A model generated the notes under the pieces. It was not told the origin of the DNA. It did not search any database and saw only the letters and a list, made by a program, of their open reading frames with translations. The position numbers and the translations under genes were made by a program. A DNA stretch of 64,000 bases, from NCBI RefSeq assembly GCF_051020765.1, contig NC_134930.1, positions 2,976,001 to 3,040,000 of the forward strand, written 5' to 3'. Source of the DNA: Lasioglossum baleicum (lineage: Eukaryota > Arthropoda > Insecta > Hymenoptera > Halictidae). Below are positions 29,735-41,076 of the stretch, piece after piece; position 1 is the stretch's first letter; every line of letters starts with the position of its first letter.

Positions 29735-30340
29735 TACGATAATTTTATCGCTTTCTGGAGTCAATTAATGTTAAAGAGCCAACATTTACTTCAATGTTGA
29801 ATAACTCAAATAAAAAAAAACCCCACAATAACCAACAACCACACATTTTACACAGGATAGATAGCCCTTCCAAATGATATTAATGCGATTTATCAAACAA
29901 ATTTGTTGCTCCCCGTGTGATGTTCCAAAGTTGCACAAAATTTTTGTTAACCGTCAATATTGTCTCCATCTCGCTATGACTTTGTAAAAAACCAACATAG
30001 CAACAATTTTAAACAGAACATCTGAAACTAGAGGTTGCAGGCTTTCAAACCATCGTTTAGCGATGTCGATACGGCAATTTTTGACGGAGTTATGATCACG
30101 TAAAGTGGGACCAATTTTTCGGGTTTGCACCAGTGATCCCTTAATTCTTTTGAGAAGTGTATTTTCATAGCTATATGTGGCCGAAAAATGCAACTTACGT
30201 ATCCTAAACGAAAAAATAGGACTATTGAGGACGATAGCGGCCTAGATCGATCTTTTATATAGCGTTTTTGACTACCGAAAACCTGCATTTTTGTATCATC
30301 GAGAAATGAGAACGTGAATTCCGGACTCTTGCAATACTGG
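29735..30340 (-). repeat. Dispersed repeat R1, copy C (inverted)
   Basis: Reverse complement of copy B along about 600 bp, including the block ending in ATTCAACATTG and the 5' block with TTTCTCGATGATACAAAAAT. Confidence 0.85.
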
Positions 30341-32221
30341 AAACAAGTCTACCGCGTTTAGTACTGTCCGTCCAACAAGAGATGGCAGAGATTTTGACAG
30401 TGAGGCGCAGGGGGATTTGGGAGACCCCACTCCTGACGCCAGGCTGCATATCCGACTTTTCGCTTAGGTTCTGGCGGGAATGGTTGTCATAGGTCATAGG
30501 AGCTTGACGTCATCACATCGCTCTATTGGAGTTGCACTCAAGACGCTCGTTTGCTGTCTTCGTCAAGTGATTCGGCCAATCGCGGAGGAGACGTGTAGCG
30601 CGATGTAGGGATACCACGTGGTATATGTATACGAGTTTCTCTTGTTGGACGCATAGTACGTGGCAATCGCATAGTTGATGACAATCGTTGAATCAAAATG
30701 CCCCAACAAACGTACACCGAGTAATATTTTGATATCAACATTTTTTTTTGTAAATGTAATAATTCTTGCAAAATCAAATTTTTACATTTGACGCCAGTCA
30801 CCCTCTCGAAATCTCGGATCAAGCCATCAGCGGTTAGTATGGCGCAGTGTCCCGCAGTCATCGGGCACCAGACACATGGAATTAGCGAGCCAGCCGAAAT
30901 CTCCGGACGGTCTGACTTATTAATTCCCTAGATATTGCGGGGATGCCGCGACTGTGGATAATTTGCATGGGGGTGGGGGTGGGGGTATAGGTGCGAGCTC
31001 GCCGCGACATTCGCTAACAGGTTTTGTTTTACTGAAATTGAGTCGGGAGCGAAGATGCTAATAGAGTTTACAACGGCACGCAGGTAGAAGGAGAACTTAC
31101 AATTAGTATACGAGTCCAGGACAATGGGAAGCATTTAAATTAAAGGGAACCGTAAATTCTATATGAAAATATAGTATACGGACCATATGAACGGACGATG
31201 TTGCGTGTATTGCACATGAAACTCTGGCAATGAAATTTGAAAACTAGCTGGCGAAAGTGTACGACGATCTATTTCCTTCGGTGATAGCATCGTTCTAGAA
31301 TGTGTCACACTACGAATGAATCTCACACCACAGATTTTCATCTGAAAATCAATTGAAGAATTTGCTGCGGTAAGAAGGCAGCAACAGTGTCGCCATAACA
31401 TGGGAATTAGCTCGAATTGAGGGGAATACAGTCAGTGCTGCCAGAACGGGGAAATCGAGGAGAAATAATGTACCCCCTCTCTGACGACCAGACCAGTCTA
31501 CGGCACGAGCACCGTGGTCTACGGTCTTATTGTTAGTGGGGGACGTTTCAGTGTGCGCATGGTTTTGGAATGGGTTAGTGGAAGGGGAAAAGGAGGAGAG
31601 GGAATGCAATCCGGTCGGATTGCATCTGGCGGCAGTGAATACAGTTAGCCTCTCTCTGCTAGTACCGGTTTAATCACGTGACATTGTAACGCATGCACGA
31701 CAGAAGCGAAACGCGTCCCATAAACAGGCCGTGTCGCATGCGTGGAGGATTTTAGTGTCGTAGGAAGGGAAGGTAGAGTGGGAGACAAGTCTTGCAGCGC
31801 GACTGGACAACGGCAGTCCGAATCATTGGACTAAATCAACAAACAACAATTAACATTAGGTTCGTCTCAAATCATCTAAAAATTGATATATGAAATATTC
31901 ATGTCAATGGATTATAACAGATCCAATAAATGCAACTTTAATTTCAGTACTGCCTATAGTAAGCAGGTACCCATTAATGAGATGTAAAACGAGAGTATAT
32001 TTTATTGTAATCATTTCTTTGATGGATAACGTAATTCTAATTACTTCTAAGTAATAAAATTAAACTCGCATTGCTAACTGTTACGAAACCACTATACTTG
32101 TTACTTGGATAGTAATGTCCGAAATGGAACTGAATGAACGGAACACCACACTAACACTGACTGAGCTCCTTCGGTGCGAAAAGGGTCAGTGCAGTGGGGA
32201 TGAGTCGGAGTGGGAACGCGT
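30341..32221. other. Intergenic, unclassified
   Basis: Moderately GC-rich in places, with a (GGGGGT)n run near 30968. No supported gene or repeat partner was found. Confidence 0.4.
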
Positions 32222-32229
32222 AGTGGAGT

Positions 32230-32577
32230 CAGTGATGTGATCAGACCCACCGTAACTCGCGCATGCGCGGCAATTTCAGCCTCAGTAGCGTAACTATTTC
32301 GATGAAATCGTGTAGCTTGAGTACCCCGCAGACTTTTATAATTGAAACTTATTCTTTATTTTGAGGATGGGATAGGGAAAGAGCATTGCAATAACTACGC
32401 AAAAGAATACATAATCGTCTCTCGTCCATCAGTCGTCCCGCCAATAACATTGGTACATTCCCGCCAGAATAACTGCCTCAAGGCGTCAGGGCCCTGGCCG
32501 CTCGGCTGTGTCATTGTAGATACGGTACTGTCTTGGCCGCGCATGCGCGAGTTACGGTGGGTCTGATCATATCACTG
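32230..32577. mobile_element. hAT-type MITE, 348 bp
   Basis: Inverted ends of about 44 bp start CAGTGAT and include GATCAGACCCACCGTAACTC and GCGCATGCGCGGC. They are flanked by a perfect 8-bp duplication AGTGGAGT (32222-32229, 32578-32585). An 8-bp duplication with CAGTG ends identifies the hAT superfamily. No transposase. Confidence 0.93.
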
Positions 32578-32585
32578 AGTGGAGT

Positions 32586-33029
32586 ACGGAGCGTTGACGC
32601 GCCGAGTGGGGATCGCTGAACACTATGACGTACTACCGAACGTCGCGCGACGGGGTGTGACGGTTAATATTAACATTTTCTTTCTCCAGGAGGCACAGTT
32701 TTAAAAAAAATTTGTTTTTTAATATTGTTTCAAGTTTCAAGTCTCTAGCTCATCGGGAGGTGGTTTAGAATTCGATTACAAGATTTGATGCATACAACAA
32801 CAACAACAACAACAACAACAACTCGGCAAGCTAATATAAGCGTGGTAAAAATGACAATCTTTACGACCGCAAAGAATAAGAAATTCACCGAAAATATTTA
32901 ATTCAGGTATTATGAAAATTAATTTGAAAAATTTCGTCTTGTAAAAGAAAGAAGAAGTTTTTTTTAAAAAAATCTAAGTTGGCTTGACAAAGCTTTTGAA
33001 CTGCAAAGACGTTAGTGTTTACTTACTTG
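32586..33029. other. Intergenic with a CAA microsatellite
   Basis: (CAA)n at about 32789-32821; otherwise nothing recognised. Confidence 0.6.
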
Positions 33030-33250
33030 TGTAACGTCTTAGTACGACAGTAATGGTATTTTAGAGTTACTTAAATTGAAATATCTCCTAAACTACTAAC
33101 TTTTCGACATACATAGGTTAGTACTTTTTTATAACGAATGTCCAGCTGCATCGATTGATGTATTAAAAAATACCTCGTTCCATTTAAAAAAACAAAGTTG
33201 ACCTTTATATGACCTTTACGCGTCCACTTACGAAAAAACTAATAACATCA
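33030..33250 (+). repeat. Dispersed repeat R3, copy
   Basis: Closely similar to the right arm of the foldback at 16205-16380 (GTCTTAGTACGACAGTAATG, then AACTTTTCGACATACAT) and to 40005-40215. Confidence 0.85.
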
Positions 33251-33339
33251 AAATATGCTCCACTCGATACCATTCAAGCCTCTGCTGAAACATTTTTTGC
33301 TACGAGTAACAGCAGCGAGAAAATCTTGATGTCGAAATC

Positions 33340-33486
33340 GGGTGATATGATATTATAGTTATTATACATATATTACACACACATATATAGTATTATATAT
33401 ATTATATATTATATTATCTATTATATTAATATGGATGTATTATATATTATATTATATATGGTGAAATAGGTTATATTGTTTATATT
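33340..33486. repeat. TA-rich low-complexity tract
   Basis: Irregular TATTATA repeats immediately before the solo LTR. Confidence 0.9.
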
Positions 33487-33490
33487 ATAG

Positions 33491-34493
33491 TGCGACGAGA
33501 CAATGTCTCGTCGCGAGCCGCGTCTAGGCCTAAGAGTAAGAGCGATCGAACGGCAGTCATATTTGTAGACTTTGCCGAAACTGGCCCGCACCAATCACCG
33601 CGAAGAATCAGCCGCGACGCGAGCGGCACTCTTCGTGGTCCGTGCTTTCGTCTTCTGTCTATATAAGGCAGAACGAGACGAATTTTCACCGGAGTTCACC
33701 TGGAAACATTCTCATCCTCGCCAGTCAGTGAACGAGCTCGAATACTCCTGGGTGCGTCCAGGACGCGAGCGCTTCGGTATTCTTCGATCGGGTGCTTCCG
33801 TTCGAGCGTACAGACGTTCCTGCTGGACGACGAGGCCGTCCAGTCCGCAGGTTGAGACAACCGCTCCAGGAGACGCTCCCCGTCGAAACCGCGACGTACC
33901 GGAATCCGCGACGTATCCGCGCATCCGTAGAACCGTCTCCGGAAAGACGTTCCCGCAAGTCGCGAGAATATTCGCTCACCGTACCAGACCGGCTCGTCGT
34001 GCCAGATACCGCTGGACGACGAGATCGCCGTTTTACCCGCGTCCAGAATCCAGCCGCGGTAGCATAGTCCGGAATCGCCAACGCACCGTGTCCGCCAGAA
34101 GCATGGTCTCGCTTGTCCGGACCGCACCCGGCCCGTCTTTTAACCCGCGTCCGTAGTTCGTAAGTAGGATAGTGTCAGTTGTAAGTGCGCCGTAAATTAG
34201 TGTAGTGTTAGTTGTAAGTGCGCCGACCGAGCCTTGACCGACCAGGCTGACTGTTCGCCGGCCGTTTCTCCGCCGCGTTCTCGCCGGACTGCGAACCTCC
34301 GCCGTCGCCGTCGTCGCGTCAGCTACCGCTGTCGCGACAGAGATCGCTGCCGCCAGAAACTCGTCTAGGCACCAGGAATTATTATTAAATAAACCTGAGT
34401 TTTTACCAGACTTCGCACAACCTTCATTACTTCCATCCTAACGAACCCTGGTAACTCTTGAGCTACAGGGCATAGCGAAGTCGGATCGTTACA
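33491..34493 (+). mobile_element. Solo Gypsy-type LTR, 1003 bp
   Basis: Starts TGCGACGAGACA and ends CGTTACA, with a perfect ATAG target duplication (33487-33490, 34494-34497). TATATAAG at 33660 and AATAAA at 34388 give plus-strand orientation with a long R region. The first 24 bases form a palindrome (GCGACGAGACAATGTCTCGTCGC). Long frames inside, such as 33572-34156, follow from its GC-rich composition and are not genes. Confidence 0.88.
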
Positions 34494-34497
34494 ATAG

Positions 34498-34676
34498 TAA
34501 TTCGCGCATATTGTTAAATTAGTCAAAAATAATACTTTCAATAAAAATTGTTAATTTTTATTTTTTTATAATTATTTTTTTAAAGATAAAATACTATATA
34601 TATAAGTTAGTAGGTACATTTTAAACGCGTTAAGCAAAAAAATAATTTTGGCCAGCTAGATTGATCAAATACCCCA
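34498..34676. mobile_element. Transib-like right end T6 (partial)
   Basis: CCCCACTGTG ends at about 34680 and is followed by CGACG. Read inward: CACAGTG, a 23-nt spacer, then CCAAAATTA. No left partner was found; the solo LTR interrupts the region to the left. Confidence 0.55.
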
Positions 34677-34680
34677 CTGT

Positions 34681-35134
34681 GCGACGTGATAATCAGATAA
34701 TCCTGTATTAGTCGAGGAACGTTCAAGAAAATATTACCGAGAGATCGAAATAATAAATAAGCCACGCACTTGAAGTCTCTTGGTGGGAATTACACGATAA
34801 ACTGCGCAAACAAACCTTTGATATTGTGTGGCCGTCGGATTAAATGCTCCGAGTGCGCTTATGCTGTTTGCGTATCCGAGTTTATGTATTACTCCATAAG
34901 TCTGGCTGTTGTTATATGCTCACGAGAACGCTGCTCTACAATCGTCTAACTAAAAGGGTTAGAGAAGACCGGGGACTGTTCGTCAACTTTTCAGTTTTTC
35001 GCTCGTGCAATTTTTGTTTAAGTTAATTATGTAAAAAGGGAATGCGAAAATTATCTCGGAACCTTCCTCTTGTATATTGTAAGCGAAACTTTTAGAAAAA
35101 TACGTACACAATAAGCTATAAAACATTTACTTGA
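34681..35134. other. Intergenic, nothing recognised
   Basis: No supported feature. Confidence 0.45.
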
Positions 35135-35250
35135 AACGATTTACTTTTAATCAACTCAGAATAATATCACGTAGCACCTTTTTGGATATGTGTTTCAGTA
35201 CCTGCTATTATCTTTACGAAGAAAAAATATAGTATTCCATTAAAAAAAAA
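35135..35250 (-). repeat. Dispersed repeat R2, inverted copy
   Basis: Reverse complement resembles 1083-1196 (AATGGAATACTATATTTTTT, AATAATAGCAGGTACTGA). Confidence 0.8.
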
Positions 35251-35304
35251 TTATTATATTATTATTATGTTCCACAAACCTGATCATCTTGAAACTTTTG
35301 TATA

Positions 35305-36156
35305 CAGGGTGTCCCAAATTGAAATGGCAAAACTTCAGGAGCGTGTAGGGGACCGAAAAACTAAGACAAAAAGTCTTTTAGAGATTTGCTCGGTTTTGCT
35401 TCGTTTTGGAGAAAATCGCAAAAATTCAATATCTCGTTGTCAGTTGCTCTCTTGAGTTGTTGTATACACTTGTATTTGTGATCGTTTTGACATTGTTGTA
35501 TGAGTTATGACGGTGAGATATTATATGTAAACACTTGATGTTATCCTACATTCTTTCGTTTGTTAACATTCTTGCTTCCTTCTATGATTCCTTAATCAGT
35601 CTTTAGTCAGTTACTCAGATATTTTGGAGTGAATAGCTTCAGCTACAATGCCGCGTACATATTATAATGTTGAATACGCTGATATAGTTTTCGTGTACGG
35701 TTTCTGCAACGGTAATGCTGTAGAAGCGGTGCGTGAGTATGCGCGCCGATTACCTGATATGACATCCATGGATTTCTTCGTATGGGGAACCTTGAAGCAG
35801 AAAATTTATTCGGTGCCAATCAATTCAAGAGAGCAATTAAAAGACGGAATCATAGATGCGATGCACCAAATATTACCAGAACAATGTTTAGTTGCAATTT
35901 ATCAAGTCAGTGCTAGATGTAATGCTTGCATTGCTACAAGGGGGCAACATTTTGAACAATGTCTATATTAAATAGATGATAACGTAAATAAAATGCAAAT
36001 AAATAAGTACAAAAATGTAAACTTGTTTTGTTTCTTTTTTTGCGATTTTCTCCAAAACGAAGCAAAAACGAGCAAATCTCTAAAAGACTTTTTGTCCTAG
36101 TTTTTCGGTCCCCTACACTCTCCTGAAGTTTTGCCATTTAAATTCGGGACACTCTG
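35305..36156 (+). mobile_element. Mariner-type deletion derivative, 852 bp
   Basis: The ends CAGGGTGTCCCAAATTGAAA and its imperfect inverse form terminal repeats of about 125 bp. TA flanks both sides (35303-35304, 36157-36158). It contains an internally deleted transposase frame. Confidence 0.88.
35648..35971 (+). pseudogene. Internally deleted mariner-type transposase
   Basis: The 107-residue frame begins with a helix-turn-helix-like N-terminus (YADIVFVYGFCNGNAVEAV). It passes at residue 37-39 straight into the C-terminal part of a DDE transposase: LPDMTSMDFFVWGTLKQKIY, normally the third catalytic acid and its following segment, ending in HFEQCLY. The two first catalytic acids and everything between are gone, so it cannot transpose itself. 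Confidence 0.8.
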
Positions 36157-36158
36157 TA

Positions 36159-37687
36159 TATTAGATAGGTAACAGAATGTTGTTCTTGAATTTTTTGGAA
36201 GTGGTCACTCGAAGGGTTGTTTGCAATTTCCACCCCTAAAGAATTAAATGATTTTTTTCTACCCTTAATAATTTGATCACAATTGTGAAAAAATATGTAT
36301 ATGATATGAAGGAGGTAAGTTCGACTATTTTCGTTTTTTAAATATGAATATCTTAATTATTTAACTACCGAGAAAAAAATGATAGAATTAAGGGTATTTG
36401 CCCTCATATCATCCTTATATGAAATGTTAGCGATATAAAATTTAGGGGGGTTATCTTTCAACCTAAAACCATTATTTTCTACACAACATCAATAAAAATT
36501 GTGGGTAGGGCCAATGGACCATGCTTATCCTCCTAGACCGAATTCGCTAAGGAAAAAATTACTTCAAATCACCTACGGAAATTCCCCCTTCAAGGTTCTC
36601 CGAAATTTTTGGGACAACCTGTATAAATGAAACTTTAGAATAAATATCTATTTTTATTCAAAGAGCAACACAGAATGAACAATAAAGGAGGGATCATTTT
36701 CGAAATCTGACTAGCAATTACTGCATATATGTATAATTATGGAAATGGACATCTTTGCCAGAGTTCGAGTCAAATTAAACATAATTTTTTAAAATTTAGC
36801 CATGTTCTTCTGTGTAACCTATTTTTACGTTAGCAGCTCGAGTTTTTACTAACATATCTTAATAATGTAATTTTATTTATATTATTATTTTTTTGCATAT
36901 TGTCTCAGTGATAATGAATCTTTCATTAGGGAACAAACTTTCCCAAAATTATGATGTTTCTCCACATTTTGTTTCGTTTAGTACATAATTTCGAACCAAT
37001 ATTCTAGGAATAGAAGAAGAGAACCAAATTTAAAATTTAAATAAATAAAATTTTTAATATACCACGTTTTTAAGACGGACTAAAAAGTATAAAATAATTT
37101 TTCCTAGCCCCATACAGATTTCTAACCCCAAACAGATAGTCCTGAAAATTTGTGATTGTGAATTTTTAATAGCTATGAAAATACTTGTAAGATTTTAAAC
37201 GAAAAACGATGAGATAGAGAAAACAGATGAGAGAGGGAGCATGAATTGAGAGGAATTTTATGTCCCTCTACCTTTTCCTATCTCCCTATCTCCCCCCCTC
37301 CCTCCCTCCAACACTCCCGCGCCCTCCCTCCCTGCCACTCTCCCACCTTCTAAAAAAAACTCCAAATAGTATAGTCCAATATTAAAAAGTTATGGACTTT
37401 GAAAAGTGTGCCAATATTATTCTGATTCACTGTATACACAGTGTGCAGGTAATTCCAATGTATCAACTTTCTATATCGACTACATCTTTCTCTGTGGCAG
37501 ATCGATCACCGCGCGACCGACATAATAAATCTTTATCAAAAATATTGACATTCCGCGATGGAAACGGTGAAGTTAAAATTTTATCAATTATCATAAATCT
37601 CTTGGGCGAACGTAAAAACGATTCATCTGCGTAACGGCACAGAGCCTCGCACATTTTGAGAGTTGAGTCGAGCAATTTTTCTAATCC
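36159..37687. other. Intergenic transposon debris and pyrimidine-rich tract
   Basis: A GGGACAACCTGTATA end-like motif lies near 36612. A C/T-rich tract lies at about 37260-37350. 37143-37190 matches the inverse of about 45520-45575. 37365-37400 resembles a piece of the 7148-7777 MITE. No gene. Confidence 0.45.
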
Positions 37688-37703
37688 TCGCAAGGTAAGG
37701 TCT

Positions 37704-37986
37704 TTTTTTTGTTCTTTTTTCTTTAAAGATGTGCGGAAAAAATACCTTTACGTACCCCCACCCCCGGGAGGGGAGGGTAGTGCGGGGCTCGGAGAACACA
37801 GGCGGTCGGTGTCCCGAATACCCACTTTAAAAAATAAAAAAAAATAAAAAACTGCACGTCTAGGACCTTTGGCTTTTTCCATTCTCTCTTCGATTGCCCG
37901 AGAGAGCACAACTTAGGGCCCCGCTCTCTGCACATCTCCTAAGCTGTACCGTATTCTGGGCTAGCACCACGCCTGTTCTTGGCCTT
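37704..37986 (-). mobile_element. Retroposed sequence, 283 bp, with 16-bp target duplications
   Basis: TCGCAAGGTAAGGTCT occurs perfectly at 37688-37703 and 37987-38002. The insertion begins with T-rich sequence, that is, a poly(A)-like tail on the minus strand, followed by GC-rich unique sequence. This is the signature of LINE-type retroposition of an RNA. The source RNA is not recognised; it has no convincing frame. Confidence 0.8.
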
Positions 37987-38002
37987 TCGCAAGGTAAGGT
38001 CT

Positions 38003-38269
38003 AATAACACATAAATACCATAGTAGGGTGGGGTCTCTTAGATCTCGACAAATGAATTTCATAAGTAGCCTCATTTTTAATAAATTTGGGATAAAAAATA
38101 ACGCAGGTTAAAAAGTAAACAAACAGATTTCATTTTATTCATATAAAAATTCTTTTCAAAAATCTGAAGCTGGGTCTCTGAGACCCCACGTTACCTTGCG
38201 GAAGTTAAATATTTTTCATATGAGAGAAGGCCCCGCTTCGTTATTTTTCACTAAGCCCCACAAAATATA
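38003..38269. repeat. Dispersed repeat R4, copy with inverted CGCAAGGTAA ends
   Basis: GCAAGGTAAGGTCT at the left and GTTACCTTGCGG near 38190 are inverted, and the GGGTCTCTGAGACCC palindrome precedes the right end. It is related to 21889-22000. The retroposed sequence above inserted at its left end. Confidence 0.6.
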
Positions 38270-38520
38270 AGGGTGTCCCAAAATTCGTGAACTTTCCCGA
38301 AATGGGGTGGTTCCTGAGACCATTTCAAGCGACATTTTCCGTTGCAAAAATGTTATCCGCGGCTTTATTTAGGAGTTATTAACGAAAAACACGGACCAAT
38401 CACAGCGCGACCTAGACGCGAGTTGCCGCAGTCGGCCAATGGACAGTTGGCGCGCCGGATAACATTTTTGCAAAGGAAAATGTCGCTTGAAATGGTCTCA
38501 GGAACCACCACCCCCTTTCG
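38270..38520. mobile_element. Foldback element truncated by a SINE-like insertion
   Basis: The left arm (GGGTGTCCCAAAATTCGTGA to about 38355) pairs with the right arm 38453-38520 (GGAAAATGTCGCTTGAAATG). The right arm stops at CCCTTTCG, losing the outermost 25 bp, exactly where the next unit starts. Confidence 0.8.
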
Positions 38521-38750
38521 AGCAGCGCGACTGCGGACTCCGTGGTCGCGGGTTCGATCCCGACGTCGCGCCGCGCCACGCCGGCATGGCACCTCTGGAA
38601 ATATTCCATGTGCCATTTAAACTATGGTGCCCAAGGTGGTTTGGAACCCACCTTATAAATACTGGTAGGTCCCGTCGCGAAAAAACCCTGCCAGTTAAGT
38701 GCGACGTAAAATAACCATTAAAAAAAATATATATATATATACATATATAG
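38521..38750 (+). mobile_element. tRNA-derived SINE-like unit
   Basis: It contains a B-box-type promoter element GGTTCGATCCC (near 38551) preceded by GACTCCGTGGTCGCG, a unique body, and an A/TA-rich tail (AAAAAAATATATATA) ending near 38750. The A box is not convincing, so the copy may be 5'-truncated. Confidence 0.5.
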
Positions 38751-39479
38751 CTGGCCCTGATCGAGAAAAATTTGCGATCGCTTTGATTCGCAAAAAGCGA
38801 TTTTAAAAAGTGCCCTTTCAATCAAAGCCTTTGCGAGAATTCGATTAAATGATTGCCGCCCTTTAAATCGCGATAGTTCTAAATGAAATTCCACCGGACA
38901 GCGTGAAACACTGTACAATGAAGAACGTTTTAGTATAGGACACGGCACAAACGGCCGATTTATTGAGGATCGCATAAATAGGAAATTTGTTCGGATTACA
39001 GGGCGACAACGATCCTTGGCAAACGATTCAAAGCGTTACGTGCTCACATGTTTTTCCACCTGCCCGGTTCTCGATTGCTTATCCCATTTCGCCGAGCATG
39101 ACACGCCTTGTCCTCTGCTTTCGCGCCATTACGTAGACACTACTGTCACGTAACGCGTCGGTGCTGTCCTGTAAATTCTAGCACGTGTCCGCAACGGTAC
39201 AAGCGTTGCGCCGCCCGGCAGGTGTAAATAAAGCCCTCGAAGGTGTGGGAACATACGTGGGAGGCCGACAGCCGGATAGGTAAATAGAAAGAAACGCGAT
39301 GGAAACGCGAGCGCAAACAACAGCAACGCCATTAATACGCGGATCAAGAAAAATTGATAAAATACGTCGCCACCCCCGATACGAATTCCGAGAAAAATTC
39401 TACGATGATTGGTACAGGGAGTTTCAAAATTATACGTCGCGACCACTATAGCGTGATTCTACAACTCTGGATGGGTTGA
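38751..39479. other. Intergenic, nothing recognised
   Basis: No supported gene; frames on the minus strand near 39129-39446 lack motifs. Confidence 0.4.
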
Positions 39480-40220
39480 GATCTGTTTAAAAAGTGGACC
39501 GCAAAATTGACCTTGAGCCTTGTTTCAAGGTCAAACATCTTTTTTATTGCATCCTATGGTTCTTATCGCGAAGAACGAAAGTCTCAGAGGAGCTACAGGT
39601 CTCAAGTCAACCGTTCGCTTAAAAAACAAGTTTATAGTTTCGTAAATTATTTTATTCCATATGTCTACAAGCCGTACCAAAATGGTATTAACATAGAGGG
39701 GATGACTCTAAATGATCTACATTAAACATTAGCGTAACAAACATGATTGGTTGTTTGTGGTACTGTTAAAAAATGTAATTGTCTTCCGAGGTCATACAAA
39801 GAATTACGTTTATGCTGAAGCTCTAACTACAGCGACTCATATGAAGCAACGTATTATTGCTGCATATTGCAGAATATCAGCCAATGCATTCAATTATATT
39901 ATTAAACGATGTAGTGAAATAAGGACTCTATCCATTTCAAAAGTGCCGCGATGTAAATAGTTGTTAAGTTGAACCGTTTCTGCAATGAATAACAGAAAAC
40001 GTTGTAGTGTGACTGTAATGGTATCTCACAATTATTTCAATTGAAATATCTCCAAAACTTTTCGACACAAGTAGGTTAATACTATTTTGTAACTAACGTC
40101 GAGTATGCATTATGCATACATCAATGTATTAAAAAATACATCATTCCATTAAAGAAAACGAAGTTGACCTTCATATGAATGACCACACGAAAAAACTAAT
40201 AACACCAAAATGTACGAAAC
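39480..40220 (+). mobile_element. Mariner-like relic with repeat R3 end
   Basis: 39786-39960 encodes NYVYAEALTTATHMKQRIIA, resembling the extreme C-terminus of mariner-type transposases (VYA..TT..DMKQRI). It is followed at 40005-40215 by an R3 copy that matches 33030-33250. It therefore looks like the coding parent family of the R3/foldback elements; boundaries are uncertain. Confidence 0.4.
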
Positions 40221-40324
40221 CGGATTTACGACCCTACAAAAATTCTGCACATGAATTGCGATATTCGAGGACGCTACATACAATGAATCATAGTAATATT
40301 CGGACACTTTTAATAAACGATAAC

Positions 40325-41076
40325 TGTAACGCGACGAGGAACGAGACAACCCCAGGGGTGCCAATCCGCCTCGGCACTACCCTGAGATTAAGAAAAGAAT
40401 CGCGCCGCGACCGAATGTTCTAGAAGACCGCATGTTCGAGAAACTTCTAAAATCCCTAACAACGCCCAAACAAGGGTTAGCAACGACTAGTATAAATACC
40501 GGTAGACGATCGCGGAGAAATCACTTTTGCTGCGCCTGTGGGAGAGGACGAGGTAAGACCACGGCCGCCCATAGGTTAGGGAGAGTACGAAGCAATGCTA
40601 TCGGACGCCCGGCAGCTCAGAAGAGGACAGGGGTTGCACCTGGACGCCTCTCTGGATAAATGGGAGAGGACGGCCATGAAGGCCGGCCGCCCGCCGAGAG
40701 GAAAGAACAGGGTAGCTTCCTGGCCGCCTGAAAGTAGGTTCACCAGGTTACTCTGTACGTCTTGGAGAGGACGGCCATGAAGGCCGGCCGCCGAGCTTAC
40801 AGAGGACACCTGGTGAAACCGAGTCGTCGTCGTTTTTCCCAATAGGAGAGTACGGTTGAGATAAACCGGACGCCTGATGGGAAAACCTTTTATTAGTAAA
40901 ATTATTTTAATCTTTCGTTGCTAACCTTCTTCAAAGGTTTATTGTAAATTCTACGAAAACTTTCGATGTATGAAACTAATTGGAAAATATATTCTTTGTT
41001 CAGAGAGAAATCCCAATTCCTATTCCTTGCGATACGAGAGAGAGAACCTGTTCCTACTAGTATGTCGGATCCTACA
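40325..41076 (+). repeat. Left LTR of the Gypsy element
   Basis: 752 bp. TATAAATA at 40491. Two internal copies of GAGAGGACGGCCATGAAGGC (about 40666 and 40766). It differs from the right LTR mainly by missing single bases, often in homopolymers. The gag-frame ATG at 41062 lies inside this LTR, 15 bp from its end. Confidence 0.96.

Noticed and set aside
33572..34156. 194-codon Arg-rich frame
   Set aside because: It lies wholly inside the solo LTR with TATA and polyadenylation signals; the composition follows the GC-rich LTR.
38521..38600. A functional tRNA gene around the B box at 38551
   Set aside because: The T stem does not pair cleanly, no proper A box, acceptor stem or anticodon arm can be drawn, and an A/TA-rich tail follows; a SINE-like unit fits better.
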